A DNA stretch of 64,000 bases. Origin: Limnanthes douglasii subsp. nivea (taxonomy: Eukaryota > Streptophyta > Magnoliopsida > Brassicales > Limnanthaceae). Where the stretch lies: the NCBI GenBank assembly GCA_036936605.1, contig JAUPFV010000003.1:77732273-77796272 (forward strand), in the 5' to 3' direction. The position numbers were made by a program, and so were the translations under genes. Below, one piece after another: positions 1-11,986 of this stretch; position 1 is the stretch's first letter, and every line of letters starts with the position of its first letter. The notes under the pieces are model-generated. The model was not told where the DNA came from, ran no database searches, and saw nothing but the letters and a program-made list of their open reading frames with translations.

Positions 1-976
1 TTGATAGTCTGAGAAAATTATAATTTGTTTTTATATATTAAGTGTTTTAGGTGATATTTGATAAAAATAAATTTTATATCCATAACACTTTTATAATTAA
101 TGGAAGTCCTTTTTTATTATGATCAACACTTCTAGATTAAAAATAGTTTTTTTTAACATTAATTAGTAAACAAAACCATGATTATGGACTGTACGTACAC
201 CTGAGCTAAATGAAAAGCACATCTCTATAAACAAATAAGCACGAATATTCTAGAGCAAAACACTACTAGTAGCATATTTCTTCATTTTCTTCACGTGGAA
301 AATTGTATCAACGTCATATTGGTCAAAATTCATTATATATAGTCACACGTGTTAAACACTTTAATATATTATAGTTAGGTGCATGATTTATTATAGAATT
401 AAATGAATTAAAAATTATAATTAATTTCCAAAATACTTTATCCAAAAATAGAGATGAGTATTAATAGTTGGAAAATTTTGTTAGTTAGTACCAAACATAC
501 ATGTATAATGGAGACTGTTTATAGACACATGCGTGTTGATTAAGCCATTTATTCTCCTTCAGCTTCACTCTTGACCTTGACGCATACATAAATCCCTCTC
601 AAACCCTAGATCTCTCTTTTTCTATCTCCTTCTTTCGTTTCAACTTTCTACTCAACCTGCACACATTCAATAAGGTAAGATCTCTCAACCTTTTTTTTTT
701 TCTTTTGTTGTTATTATCATTATAAAAATATCCTTTTGTTTGATCTACGTTTTGTCAATTTTTGTTTCCAAATCTAGAAAATTCAGGTGTTTGTTGATCT
801 TAGCTTTGGTTTTACCTTGTTTACGAAACCCATTATTCGTAACATTCTTGGCGTATGTATGATTCTGTGCGATTGTGTATGGTAGGTCGTTTTTAGCTGT
901 TGTGGTAGTGTAGTTTTAGTGAGAGAGCAGCTTTGTATACTCATTGTTGTGTGGGCATTGATATTTATCAACGATA
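1..976 (+). promoter_or_regulatory. Upstream region and 5' leader of the ALKBH10-like gene
   Basis: AT-rich sequence with no coding evidence ahead of the first exon. Two G-box hexamers CACGTG are visible (292-297 and 346-351), a common site for bZIP/bHLH factors. A telo-box-like AAACCCTA lies at 601-608 in a C/T-rich stretch that resembles a plant leader. A possible 5'-UTR intron runs from a GTAAGA donor at 675 to a CAG acceptor ending at 786. Which of these elements is used is inference. Confidence 0.45.
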
Positions 977-3900
977 ATGCCACTGGCGAATGTAGCTATG
1001 TCGGAAAATTCTCAGTTTCCGGCCGGCGGAGGGGAGATCCAATATCATCAGCAGCAGCAACAGCACTACGCCCAGAGTTTTCCTGATGAAAGAGACGAAT
1101 TCATTAAGTGGCTACGTGGGGAATTCGCGGCTTCCAATGCGATCATAGATTCTTTGGTGCAGCATTTGTGCGCGGTGGGCGAGCAGTCGGAGTATGATCG
1201 GGTGTTGGGGTGTATTCAGCAGAGGAGGATTAATTGGACACCTGTGCTTCATATGCAGCAGTATTTCCCAGTAATGGATGTGAATTACGCGTTGCAGCAG
1301 GTTGCGTGGAGGAAGCAGCAGCAGAGGTATTCTGATCATGGGAAAAACGGAGCGAGAGAGTTCAAAAGATCTGGAACCATGGGTATTAAGCAAGGGCAGA
1401 GAGGTGAACCGGTGAAAGAAGTACATAATAATGTAAGAGGTGTGAAATTGGAGGAACTTAAACCTGTTGGTGATGCCTTGAAGCTTGATGACAAGAGTTT
1501 AGTTGCGGCTGTTGATGCAAAAGGTACTGTTTTCTAGAGATTTCTCTTCGTCTTCACAATGTACTATTCTTTTACTAGTCAATGAATGTCAAACAGATCA
1601 GTTGGTATAGGTTCTTTCTATGTGTAATCAATGGAGCATGTTTGATACTCTGTTCCTCTTTAAAGAAGGTATGTTATTTGCTTAGAGAAAACAGTATTTT
1701 TGTATAGAATTCGTGCAATGAAGTTCTCTTGGATGATTCTTTTCTTGTTGGAAATGGATTACTCAACTTCGAATCCCGCCGGACCTTTTTGTTATTTTGT
1801 ATGCATTATAGTCCATGCTTGTGGTAATGTAGGTGAAGCTTCTTGTTTTTATCTCTCATCGTTCTTACAAGAGTCATTCTTTATATTTTTGCTTTCCTGC
1901 TGTACCCTTTTTGTCTCGAATTGTGAAGTTCCTAATGATAGTTCTGGAACAATGTTTTGTTTTCTATTCTACCACAAGCACATTATCCAACAGCTGCACA
2001 TAGATTCTTGATAATTTATACTTACTCTTACCTCTACTAAAAATGCGACAATCCTGATCTTCATTGTTTTGGGGTTAAGTGGCAGATGATGATGCAAAGC
2101 CACATGCCTATACAGCCTTGAACAATTCAGAGAGCTCCAACGGTTCTACAATTAAGAATACTGAAACTTCTGTTGAGGCCCTCAGTAACGGAAGCACTGC
2201 GACCTCTGAAGGTGCATCATTTTCACCCATTGTTTTGTTTGTTTTTCTTTGAATTTAAGCAGTGAAGTACAGGTTTGTATTTTGATAGCTCTTTCCCCTT
2301 TCTGGAGAAGGTATCATTGTTGAGTAAGAGTAAAAGTTCAATGCGAAGAACTACATAAAAAGGAAGTAGAAGGCCTTCCATATTTTGGATATTATAGTAG
2401 GCCATTTGTTAGCTTAAAGATTTTGAAAATAGGGCCATAAACATTCAGTTTATGTTATTGCTTTGCAGTTATTTACTACTTGCCCCTTATGTTCTCGCAG
2501 AGAAGGATTTGCATCCTAATCAGACTCAAATTGAGAAACAGAATTTTACCTGCACTCCAAAAACCTTTTCCGCTACGGAGTCATATGATGGAAAAATGGT
2601 AGCATTGTTTACTACTTCTATAAGTTTTCTTCTATTAACTAAGCATTTCTTGCTCAGTTGGTATTTAGGTCCTGACAAAGTTTTTTATCTTTCTGATGTG
2701 CATTTTGTTTCTGTATCAGGTTAATGTTGTTGATGGATTGAAATTGTACGAAGGACTGTCTGATAGCAAGGAAGTTTCAAAACTTGTTTCACTAGTGAAT
2801 GATATGAGAGTGACAGGGAGAAATGGACAACTTCCAGGCAAGTCATATTTTGCGATTTTTCCTTACATAATTACACCTGAGAGATTTAAGCCTTTTAATT
2901 TGTCAGACAAATTCTTTGCCACATGCTTAGAATCTGTATTTCTGTGAAGTTATTGAAATCAATGACCTGCCATTAATCTCTGCATCATATGTTATAGTTT
3001 AATTTAGACAAATTTGATATGTAACACTCCTGCATATTAACGACGAAAAAGGAATTCCCATCTCATATAATACTAGTATCGTACATTCTTGTTAGAATCA
3101 GTTATTATGCGACAAGTTACACCAATATAGCCTTTATTCGGGGTTCTGTTTGGGTTCCTCCTCACCTTTCTTTGACTGTTCTTTGCTGTGCTGACCTGAG
3201 AGAACTAGAAATGGTCTGATGGCATGGGTACTTCAAAAGATTTTAGTAATAGGTTTAACGATTGTCCCTTCTGAGAATGCAGATTGAAAAGCATCCGGAA
3301 GGGAGTGTTGAGGGAGCTTATTTTTTCAATTCAATGGCACGGTAGGGTAGAGATAATGAATTCTTTGCATGGCTCTGTCTGTGGAGTTCATTGTCTAGTT
3401 CTAGAGTTATCCTGCAAACTGATTAGATGATTTCAGTTACCTATACCCAAATATGCTGCGATGACACATAATATCATCAAATTTTAATATGCTAGATAAA
3501 GTATGATTGCTGATCATAAAACTAAATTTTTGCTATTTGATATAATGCCAAAAATATTGGACACTTTGATCCAACTAATCAATTGATAGATCATTAAGCT
3601 CTGATCTCATGTGACCATTTTTAGTAGTTAGGGTAGACTGCTCACATACCCTAATTTGGTCCATCACTTCTTTTAAGTTTGGTTAATGTAATCTTCCGCA
3701 GGGCTGCATGGTTCACTTGCTGATATTCTGTTTAATTTTAACAGTCTAATGATTGTTTACGTCATAAGTGAGGGAAATATAGGCGTAGGAGTTACCCTGT
3801 TTACTTGAATTGCTGGGTGTTTCTACAATACTAAGTTGTTATTTTATCACTAATAGTTGTTAGACTTTCATGCTTCTGGTTCTATGAAATCTGGTGGGAT

Positions 3901-4529
3901 TTGAGAGATGCAAAATTTGGATTTCATGAGATGCAGGTCAGACATATGTGGCCTCCAAGAGACCAGCAAAAGGGCACGGAAGAGAAATGATTCAGTTAGG
4001 TCTTCCAATTGCAGATGCACCAGTAGAATACGAAACAGCAGATGAAATCCCCAAAAGTAGGTATCTTTATGTGAATTGATTCTTTACGAAGTTATAGAGG
4101 TCTATCTTACTATTTTGTTATCAGAGATCACTAATCTCTAACCAAGTAGTTTCACTATCAATTATTTGGACGTGAAACATTATTGCAGATAGGAGAATAG
4201 AAGCCATTCCCACCCAGTTCCAAGATGTAATTGAACGTATAGTTGGCATGAATATAATCACTGTCAAGCCAGACACATGCATCATCGATTTCTATAACGA
4301 GGTTGGTATAATATAATGCTGTCCTGTAGATTGTGAATGCATTTTATCTTAATTTGTTGTGATCATATATATAGGGTGATCACTCGCTGCCTCATATGTT
4401 TCCAACTTGGTTTGGAAGACCTGTTTGCATCTTGTTCTTGTCAGAATGTGAGATGACATTTGGAAGAATCATTGGCTCTGATCATCCTGGTTCTTTCAAA
4501 GGCCCCTTCAAGTTGTCTGTTACACCTGG

Positions 4530-4626
<97 letters not shown>

Positions 4627-5419
4627 CATTTTTATATTTATAGAAGAGTACAAATTATGAAATTGAAACTTGTAGTTGTCAATATCTTGATCTCAAGCAC
4701 AACTGAAATGAAAACATAAAATCTAAGAGATCCCTTAGATCTGACTACTGATATATAAACATGCACGCAACTCCGGTAATATACCTTAAGTTAATTTTTT
4801 TTATTGCATGTTTGAATGTTTGGTATGCAGATCCCTTATAGCGTTGCAAGGGAAATCTGCAAATTTTGCAAAACACGCAATTAACACGTTGAGAAAGCAG
4901 CGTATACTGGTTACTTTCACCAAGTCTCAACTCAAAAGATCCACGTCACCTCAGTGGGCTCCTCCATCCAATCATTTCCGTCATCCTGGTGATTCCAGGC
5001 ACTTTACGCCTGCTCCATCCAATGGTGTATTGCAAGTGCCACCCATCCCACCTCAAATTCCGTCAACAAATGGCCTTTTTATGACATCCTCGCCAATCTT
5101 ATATCCAGCACCATCTACCATCCCGCTTGGATCAACTGGGTGGGTAGCTCCTTGGATTCCAGTTTCTGGTACAGGAGTATTCCTCCCCTACTCGAGCTCT
5201 GGTAATTTACCATCTCCTCCACGGTTGACAGCTACTAAAACAGACACGGTTTTCGCTATGGAGGCACTACAAAAGACGAATGGTTCGGTTAACAGGAGCA
5301 GCACTTCTTCTCTTAAAGTCAAATTAGAAACGAAGCAAGATTGTAATGGCACCAATGCTGGTGCTGCTGCAGGTAAGGCAGAGAAACAACAGAGCTTGGA
5401 GAACACGGAAAACAGTTGA
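977..5419 (+). CDS. ALKBH10B: ALKBH10-type RNA demethylase (2OG-Fe(II) dioxygenase), 8 exons
   Basis: Spliced model: 977-1523, 2086-2211, 2501-2598, 2720-2837, 3937-4056, 4189-4301, 4375-4529, 4831-5419. The reading frame is preserved across every junction and gives 621 residues, slightly longer than Arabidopsis ALKBH10B. The N-terminus carries the family signature ending LHMQQYF, preceded by a Q-rich patch. The catalytic core has GDHSLPH (about 375-381), which probably contributes an iron ligand, then WFGRPV. A second His in AKHAIN (H441) is followed by RKQRI (447-451), the usual 2-oxoglutarate-binding arginines. The C-terminus is Pro/Ser-rich and disordered. Family members remove N6-methyl from adenosine in mRNA. 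The ATG at 977 is chosen because the family signature begins soon after it; a second ATG lies at codon 8. Intron 4 is GC-AG and intron 7 has a weak donor beside a microsatellite. The substrate is inferred from homology. Confidence 0.9.
2838..3936 (+). other. GC-AG intron 4 of the ALKBH10-like gene
   Basis: The exon ends CCAG and the intron begins GCAAGT, a textbook GC-AG donor with full consensus around the C. The acceptor is ATGCAG before 3937. Only this junction keeps the frame between the exon ending LPG and the one starting QTYVASK. At 1.1 kb it is the longest intron in the gene. Confidence 0.8.
4533..4621 (+). repeat. Compound (CT)n(AT)n microsatellite in intron 7
   Basis: About 27 CT units run directly into about 18 AT units. 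The tract starts three bases into intron 7, just after the GTA of donor GTACTC. Long reading frames of Ser-Leu and Ile-Tyr across it are artefacts of the repeat. Confidence 0.97.
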
Positions 5420-6044
5420 GAGAGAGAGGTAGAGTATGATGATGAGTCTTACATGTAAAGAGCGGAAGCCGATAGACATTTGATACTGCTTATAGGGAGA
5501 CAAAAGTGAGGAGAAGGAACTTCAGAGTTCCACTATTGATCCCTTTTTGTGTTTCCTAGACCCTTTTTTGCTGTCATACTCCTTAGGCTAAATATATAGG
5601 TTGAAACTTCATCTCTTAATTTACTGCAATTATCATTGCTACTAAATCATATCGTGACCGGATGGGCAAGAAACTGTTACAGAGATAATTGCACTCTTTA
5701 TAGTAATTTTAATGTTAATAGACTGATGACCTTTGTCTACGTTATCTATGATATTACAGAGATAATTTAACTTTATTTGATGACTTACATCTTTTGCTGA
5801 AATCAGACTCTAGTATCTACGTTTTTGAAGGACTCATCCATTTTGATAGTTAAGCTAACATTTTTGGAACATTGTATATACAAATTCATGGAAGAAAACC
5901 TTTAGATTTATAATGTAAACCAAATTCATCATAGAAAAATCTAAAGCATTGCATTATCACAGTTCTTGCACAACAATCACAAAGTCATCGCATCAGATGA
6001 CAAACAATTAGTAAAATTTGTATCTTAGTTATTCTTTTCCATGT
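5420..6044. other. Intergenic region between convergent genes
   Basis: 3' flanks of the ALKBH10-like gene (+) and PAP1 (-). No reading frame of note. From about 5860 to 6044 the sequence is similar to 43630-43812, the 3' flank of PAP2, including a shared stretch reading CACAACAATCACAAAG. This marks the end of the PAP duplication unit. No strong AATAAA signal stands out. Confidence 0.6.
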
Positions 6045-7040
6045 CTAGATGGAGTGATGCAATTGTTTAGCTGTATTCCACCGGTGCAAAACATTACCAA
6101 AAATATCATAGAAGGCAACACGCAGAGCAGTCGAAGATAGGTGTAGAGACATGAAGCCTTGGCCATCATAATACATTTTCATTTCCGATCGATTCCACGG
6201 TTTAACATCACCTTTCCATGCTTTCGACCCACCACCACTTGTTAAAAATTGAATTTCTCTGCAGCCAAATCGAAGTTTCTTAAAATAAAATAAAACAAAT
6301 TTGAAAGATCTTATCAAATATATATTTTTGTTTGCGGAATCTTACCCTTCGGGACTGCTTATATGTTCCAAACAATGATCATGGCCATTTATATAAAGAA
6401 CAACATTATTCTTGAGAAGGATGGGTAAGAGATGAGTCCCGAGTTCTTCGGTACTGCCATGATATCCAGCACTTTTGATTGTATGGTGACCAACCACTAG
6501 CTTCCACTTTGCTACTGAATTTTTCAGCGACATATCAAGCTCCTATATAGTTGGAACCAATCAGGATTAGATCAGAATTCAGACAGCAAACATGTATATA
6601 AAATTTTCATTTATAAAAGAAAAAGTAAAATTACCGAGAGAACTGTAGAAATATACTGTTGACGAGGTAATACACCAGTCCAGTCATAAACATGATCTTT
6701 ATCACTAAAATATTTATCCACCATTGGAGTAGTGTCCACAAAGAAAATATCCACAATTTCTGAACATACAAAAGTTATATATAAGTTTATTTGTTACATT
6801 TGAATGGAAAAAAGAAGAACAAAACACTTAATCATGAAATTTGTTAAATATAAAAAGTATGTACCAGAATTGATAATAAAAGTCCTAAAGCAATTCCATC
6901 GCCAATCCTTTTGTTTAAGGATAGGACTCAGCTGTGCCGAAACATTACCCCGGTAATCATGATTCCCTAACACTTCAAAACCAAAATCATTTTGTCAATA
7001 ATATTCATAATAATTATGGTATAGATTACTATGGAATCTA

Positions 7041-7075
<35 letters not shown>

Positions 7076-8937
7076 TCACCGGTGTACCATGGCTTTTGCA
7101 AGCTAGGTGCTGTATAGATTCTTGAATAGGAGGCATGAAATGAAGGATCATGGGCATCCTTCAGTCCATTATCATAAAAATTATCTCCAGTTGATATTAC
7201 GAAATCAATGTTTAACTTCTTTCCAACTTTTCCCATCTACAAAAGCAAAGTATGAAACATTAATAAATCATGAAGTATATATGTGTTTTGGTGTTATAAA
7301 GAGGAAAATATATGATGACTAATTTTTTTTTTTAATTTTTTATTATTATCCAAGGATGGATAAAACCAGTTCAAAGATTTTGTTCCATTAAAAATTCGTG
7401 GGAAAATTTATTTTTCTAAGCTATTTATTATTATTTTATTTAATTTTTAAACAATATTTTAACACAACTTTTTACCATTTTATTTTTCATTTCATTTTGA
7501 ATTCATATATCTTTCTATCACTTTTTACTCTCCATTCTTTACTTTTACAAGCACCTAATTTCTCTTTTTACTTCAAGGCACGCTATAATGATTGGCTTTT
7601 TAATAAACATCCATAATATATAAAAACTAAAACTAACTAAAATAGAAAACAATAAATCTAACACCATAAAATGTAACCAAACCTGCCATCTCTAATAATT
7701 TTAAGTTGAGTTGTCAAAATAATCCAAAAAATATGAGTATCCTTAGACAAAATAACTATTTATGTTTAAAAAATATGTTTAAAAAACTTCGAATTCAAAT
7801 TCGGATAGTAATTTTGGATTCGTATCTCAAATATAGATTTGACTACCTATTCTTAAGTTTGGAGTTAAATGTTATTTTTTTATAAAAAAAAATACTTAAG
7901 TTTTAGGACTAGTCTGGAAAATAAATCTATATTTGTGTAAAGGTATATTTGATTTAAAAAAAATAAAAAAGAACAAAATGAAAACCAATAATAAAAGAGA
8001 ATCATAAAAGAAAAAAAAGAGAGAGTAGGTTCTGACCTCTACAAGAATTGTCACAAATATCATTCAAGTGAGAAATTTGTTACGTTCAGGTTAAGACCTC
8101 TCTTTTTAAAAGGTTTTTCTGGCCAGAAAAAGACATGTAGTGGACGAAAAGTAAACCTAAGAAAATAACAACAACCTAATTTCATTTTTTCGAAATTATT
8201 CACCAATTTTTTCTGAATAATTGAAGACAAAGATAGAATAATGACAATGACACTTGTCATATATATATATATATATATATATATTAACAAAAACATATTT
8301 TTACGAAAATATCGTTTAGAATAAAGTATAGTCCCCTCCCTTAGTTGTCCCGAAAAAAAACATTAGTTTATCTTTTGCTTTGCATTTATTTAAGCATGAC
8401 AGATGATGTTGTACGTAAGTTTGATCGAAGTCGTTTACGTAAAGCAAAGTAATGTATGTTGATTAAGATAGGTATATGGAATATTTTTAAAATTATTCTT
8501 GTAATCACAAAATATTCGCTATTCCGGTTCAAAACTGCTGCTAAAGTGAATATTTTGAAACCGTGGATCAACCGATGATAAAAGGGTTTTATTATTGTAA
8601 ACATAAGATATATCTATATATATGTACATGAAATAACTTTTTGTAACGTTTTTCTCTGCAATGTTTTATCTTTTACCTTCGGTTACTTAATATTTGAAAC
8701 ATTTCTTTTGAAGGAATTACGTACCTGATGAGCAACTTTGGACTGGTTAAAAAATCCTCTTCTTCCCCAATCGCCAACAACCAAAAAACTGAGATCAGAA
8801 GCATCTGATTTCCGGGCATGTTTGATTTGTCGAAACTCTGAAGAACACGAAGATGGAAGAATATAGATGCAAACGAAGAGACCGAGAGTTATTAAGAAAG
8901 AAGAGGGTTTAGGTTTGTTCAAAGAAGTGATAGACAT
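6045..8937 (-). CDS. Purple acid phosphatase, copy 1 (PAP1)
   Basis: Minus-strand exons in order: 8937-8725, 7236-7080, 6972-6865, 6759-6635, 6542-6346, 6258-6045, giving 337 residues. This is the size of low-molecular-weight plant PAPs (Arabidopsis PAP3/7/8/17 group). A hydrophobic stretch at residues 14-30 fits a signal peptide. All five metal-binding motifs are present: GDWG (D56), GDNFY (D89, Y92), GNHD (N127, H128), VVGH (H220) and GHDH (H255, H257). The C-terminal [12 protein letters not shown] and YYDGQGFMS signatures are intact. Such enzymes are secreted or vacuolar dinuclear-metal phosphatases acting on phosphomonoesters, often induced by phosphate shortage. The start is the ATG at 8937, because a TATA box lies at 8988-8995 and an upstream in-frame ATG at 9045 would precede it. 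Intron 1 is 1.5 kb, against 0.66 kb in copy 2. Confidence 0.92.
7041..7074 (+). repeat. (ATT)n microsatellite in PAP1 intron 2
   Basis: About 11 units, beginning a few bases inside the intron from the PAP1 exon 2 donor (GT at 7079-7078 on the minus strand). The corresponding PAP2 intron lacks a long repeat. Confidence 0.95.
8259..8284 (+). repeat. (AT)n microsatellite in PAP1 intron 1
   Basis: A pure AT run of about 13 units in the expanded first intron of PAP1. Confidence 0.95.
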
Positions 8938-9063
8938 ACTGCTGCTTTTTTTTTTTGGTTTTGTGACAAAGAATGAACTAGAATGATTTATATAATTATA
9001 TGGATGAGCCTCTCTCTCTTTTGGTAAAAGGAGTAAATCTGACATTCCTTATTAAGATTATTA
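8938..9063 (-). promoter_or_regulatory. PAP1 core promoter and leader
   Basis: On the minus strand TATATAAA occupies 8995-8988, about 50 bases before the ATG at 8937. The leader is short and ends in an A-rich run before the start codon. No P1BS-type element (GNATATNC) was recognised close to the start. Confidence 0.5.
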
Positions 9064-9657
9064 TTTATTAATAAGATTGATACTATAAAGTAAATTATTA
9101 AAAATATACAGATTAATTTGTATAATATGCCACCCATTTATTATATAATTTCTGTTTTGTGATTTGTACAATTAACCTACAACTACCATCTTATATATAC
9201 GATTATCTTTCTCTTAACTTAGTAAAAGGGGTATCATACTCTATACTTTTTGGAATAGAAATAGTGATGATTTTTAAAATTTTTGATTTAGTAATTTTTT
9301 TATAAAAAGAATTTGATTTGATAAATTCAGAATTTGGTTTTGAAACTAGAAATTAAATTAAAATATTTATTATTTATTGTAAAATAACACTGAACATAAA
9401 ATTAAATCAATGGTTTGTCCTAATTTAGATATGAATGTAATAAGATTAATTCTATTAGTTATAATCATAATTATAATTTATTGTATTGATTATAGTCATA
9501 ATTAGTTTTAGCTATAACTAGTGTATATATAAGATTGAATAAAAATAGATGAATGGTTGCACTATTAGATATATATGTCGTGAGATTGAATTTACTAATT
9601 ATGACGATAATTAGGATTATTTTATTGATTATAGTCATAATTAGCTATAGTTATAAT
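9064..9657 (+). repeat. Direct repeat, copy 1: PAP1 upstream flank plus Copia LTR fragment
   Basis: 9064-9354 matches 12568-12819 plus 27648-27684. From about 9355 to 9657 the sequence matches the 5' LTR of Copia-2 (27685 onward), with the characteristic repeated ATTGATTATAGTCATAATTA motifs. The upstream flank of PAP2 (about 45990-46135) is a more distant relative of the 9064-9230 part. So the flank exists in three copies, two of which carry the same LTR at the same site. Confidence 0.8.
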
Positions 9658-9982
9658 TGATGAGGGTAGAATTTGCGGATATAAATAATAAAGATTTAAT
9701 TGAGAATAAAAGATACTTGGTGTAGTTATAAATATATTTAGGATCTCTCAGGTACCAATTTGTAAACACGGTATTTACTAAGGGGCCTCGTTAAGTATGT
9801 AAACAGCCCACTAAGGATTCTAGCGGGTCCGCCTTATTTTAATATAAAAGGTGACCCACTTTCTTGGTAGGGGACATGAAATATTATTCTATTACATTCT
9901 CTTTCTCTCTCTACACTTTCTCTCTCTAGTCACATCAATCACAAGATCCGAAACATTCTTCCAAACATTTATTGACACATCA
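9658..9982 (+). repeat. 5' LTR of Gypsy element A
   Basis: Starts TG and ends CA, with the primer-binding-site-like sequence directly after. CT-rich sequence lies near the 3' end and a possible TATA (AATATAAAA) at 9840-9848. It has no partner LTR in the window. Confidence 0.65.
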
Positions 9983-10052
9983 TTGGTGCCGTCTGTGGGA
10001 AACAGTAATACCAAAAAGGAATCTTTTTTCTTTGAAAATCACGCTTTACGAG

Positions 10053-11966
10053 ATGAACAACGAAGATGTGATAGAGAGGGTCAGTAGAGAAGTGATCCGA
10101 GTCGTTTCAGTGTCAGAGGGCGAGGAAGCGCCTGGTCGGGAGCACCACGACCGAGGTCGGGATAAACGGTCGACCATAATAATGACCCGAAAGCAGCTCC
10201 TTGAAGACATTGCCAGACTAAACGCAGAAAGGGAGCGGGCACTAGACGAGAAAAGGGTCCGGGAAGGAAAATGCAAGGAACCCCTCTTGGAGGATCGTGA
10301 GGGGGCCGACCATGACGTTGGGCCGCGCATCGAAGCCCGACCTGTTAGGTATTATCGAGAGCCTCATCCCGAGGAAGGGCAAAATTCCAGGACTCGGCGG
10401 TACCCAGAGGATCATCGCGGAATGTCAGTTGACTACACCTCGGATGATTCCTCGGACAGAGAGTATCGGCGACGGGAAAGGGTCCAGCGCACACAAAAGA
10501 ATCGTTCCCGACGCCTCCGAGGACCCAGGACGGACTCCCCAAAATACAAGAAGGGTAGCACCGAGAAGCAAACCCCGGTATCCTTTGAAAAGGAAGAAAT
10601 ACATGCCGCCAGCCGTGAAGAGCGGGCGGCACTGCCTCCAGTGCCATGGCAACCGTCGAATAGACAGAACCACGGTTACCGAACCAGTAGCCAGTTTATC
10701 AGCCCAAGAGATGAGGGACTCTACGGAGTTCAGACAGAAGGACTTGGAGGAGGAACGTGCGGGTTCGGATTCAATTGGAGGGCGTCTCCATTGTCCGACG
10801 ATATATTAGCGGGACAGCTCCCGAAGCGATTTGACATTTCTAAACTAGAAAAGTACGATGGGAAGAAGGACCCAGATAATCATTTGGAAGCTTTCAAAAA
10901 CTTCATGCTGAGTTTCGACAATGATGACAAACTCCTATGTAGAGCTTTTTCCATGACTTTCAGGGACCGAACATCTAAGTGGTACAACCGTTTACCGCAG
11001 GGCTGCATCCGGAACTTCGGGATGTTTTGGACAATGTTTAGGCAGCACTTTGTAAGAAGTAAAAGTTTCCGGGCCAACGGAGACACTATTATGAATTGTA
11101 GGCAGAAATTGGGGGAAAGCCTCAGAGAGTACACCAGACGATTCATCGACGCGAAGACCGACCTAGACCACTGCGAAGAGAATGTGGCCTTGACTGCGAT
11201 CCGCTTAGGTCTGCTCCCAGGACCAATGAAGCAAGCAGTAACGAAGAAACAAGCATTCACGTTTGCCGCACTTCTAGCTCAAATAGAAAAACAGATATTG
11301 ATCGAAGAGACCGAAGCATCTGAGTTAGCGGCACAAATTCAGCAAAGTGTCCAAGCGTCGGTAGTAATAAGGCAGGGCACCCGGTCAGACTACGCTAGGA
11401 CAGTCCAAACGGTCAGCACGATACACCCGACCCCGCCTGTATCGGCCAAGCCTTCGGTCTTAACAAGCCCAAAACCAAAGCAGACGAGTCAGACGACTTC
11501 ACGACCCATGTCCAACAAATGGATCCGACCTGCATACTTCGCAGACCTCCCGGAGTGTGTATCGTCGATCTACGAGAAGATCAAAAAGAGCGGAATGTAC
11601 CGAAGACCTTTCCCGATACCAACACCTCGGGAGCAAAGGAATAACCGCTATTGTCGCTATCACGAGGACGTTGGGCATGATACTAAATACTGCATTGCCT
11701 TGAAGAAAGAAATACAGATGCTCATAGAGCACGGAAACCTCCTGGAGTACGTTAAGAAGGCACAGCAAAGTACGACCTCGAAGGAGGTCGTGATAATACC
11801 AAAACCCGAAACCACCATGGCAATTTCAGAAGTAACCGATCCTTTCGATGTTTCCATTGAGTACCTCGACCCGAAGCAAACCGCAACATCATCGGGATTA
11901 TCGAGGAAGAAGCCGAAGAGAACGTCGGTAATGTACGAGGCCTTTGTAAATTTTTTGAATCCCTAA
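10053..11966 (+). pseudogene. Gag of Gypsy element A
   Basis: Long open frame of about 637 residues starting MNNEDVIERV; no in-frame stop until 11964-11966. The N-terminal third is basic and charged. The central part matches the Gag_retrotrans region (KYDGKKDPDNH, then WYNRLPQG, then the FRQHFV segment). A zinc-knuckle-like CRYHEDVGHDTKYC lies near the C-terminus. Gag forms the particle that packages element RNA. The frame is lost by a single-base shift at about 11945-11960: the conserved FFESLTIF segment is readable only in the neighbouring frame, which runs on into the protease. Confidence 0.85.
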
Positions 11967-11986
11967 CTATTTTTAGGGGAGATTCT

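Noticed and set aside
4396..4719. Reading frames through the CT/AT microsatellite (poly Ser-Leu, poly Ile-Tyr)
   Set aside because: They are produced by the repeat in intron 7; the real exon ends at 4529 with a donor.
6961..6972. TTAG at 6970-6967 as the PAP1 intron 2 acceptor
   Set aside because: It keeps the frame but deletes Val-Leu before GNHD; the GAAG acceptor gives the family-standard VLGNHDY and is matched in PAP2.
8938..9045. Upstream in-frame ATG for PAP1 (MSDLLLL start)
   Set aside because: It lies upstream of the TATA box at 8988-8995 and has no counterpart in PAP2; the signal peptide starts properly at 8937.
10297..10809. 170-codon plus-strand frame overlapping element A gag
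   Set aside because: Shadow of the Gag frame in a GC-richer charged region; no domain.
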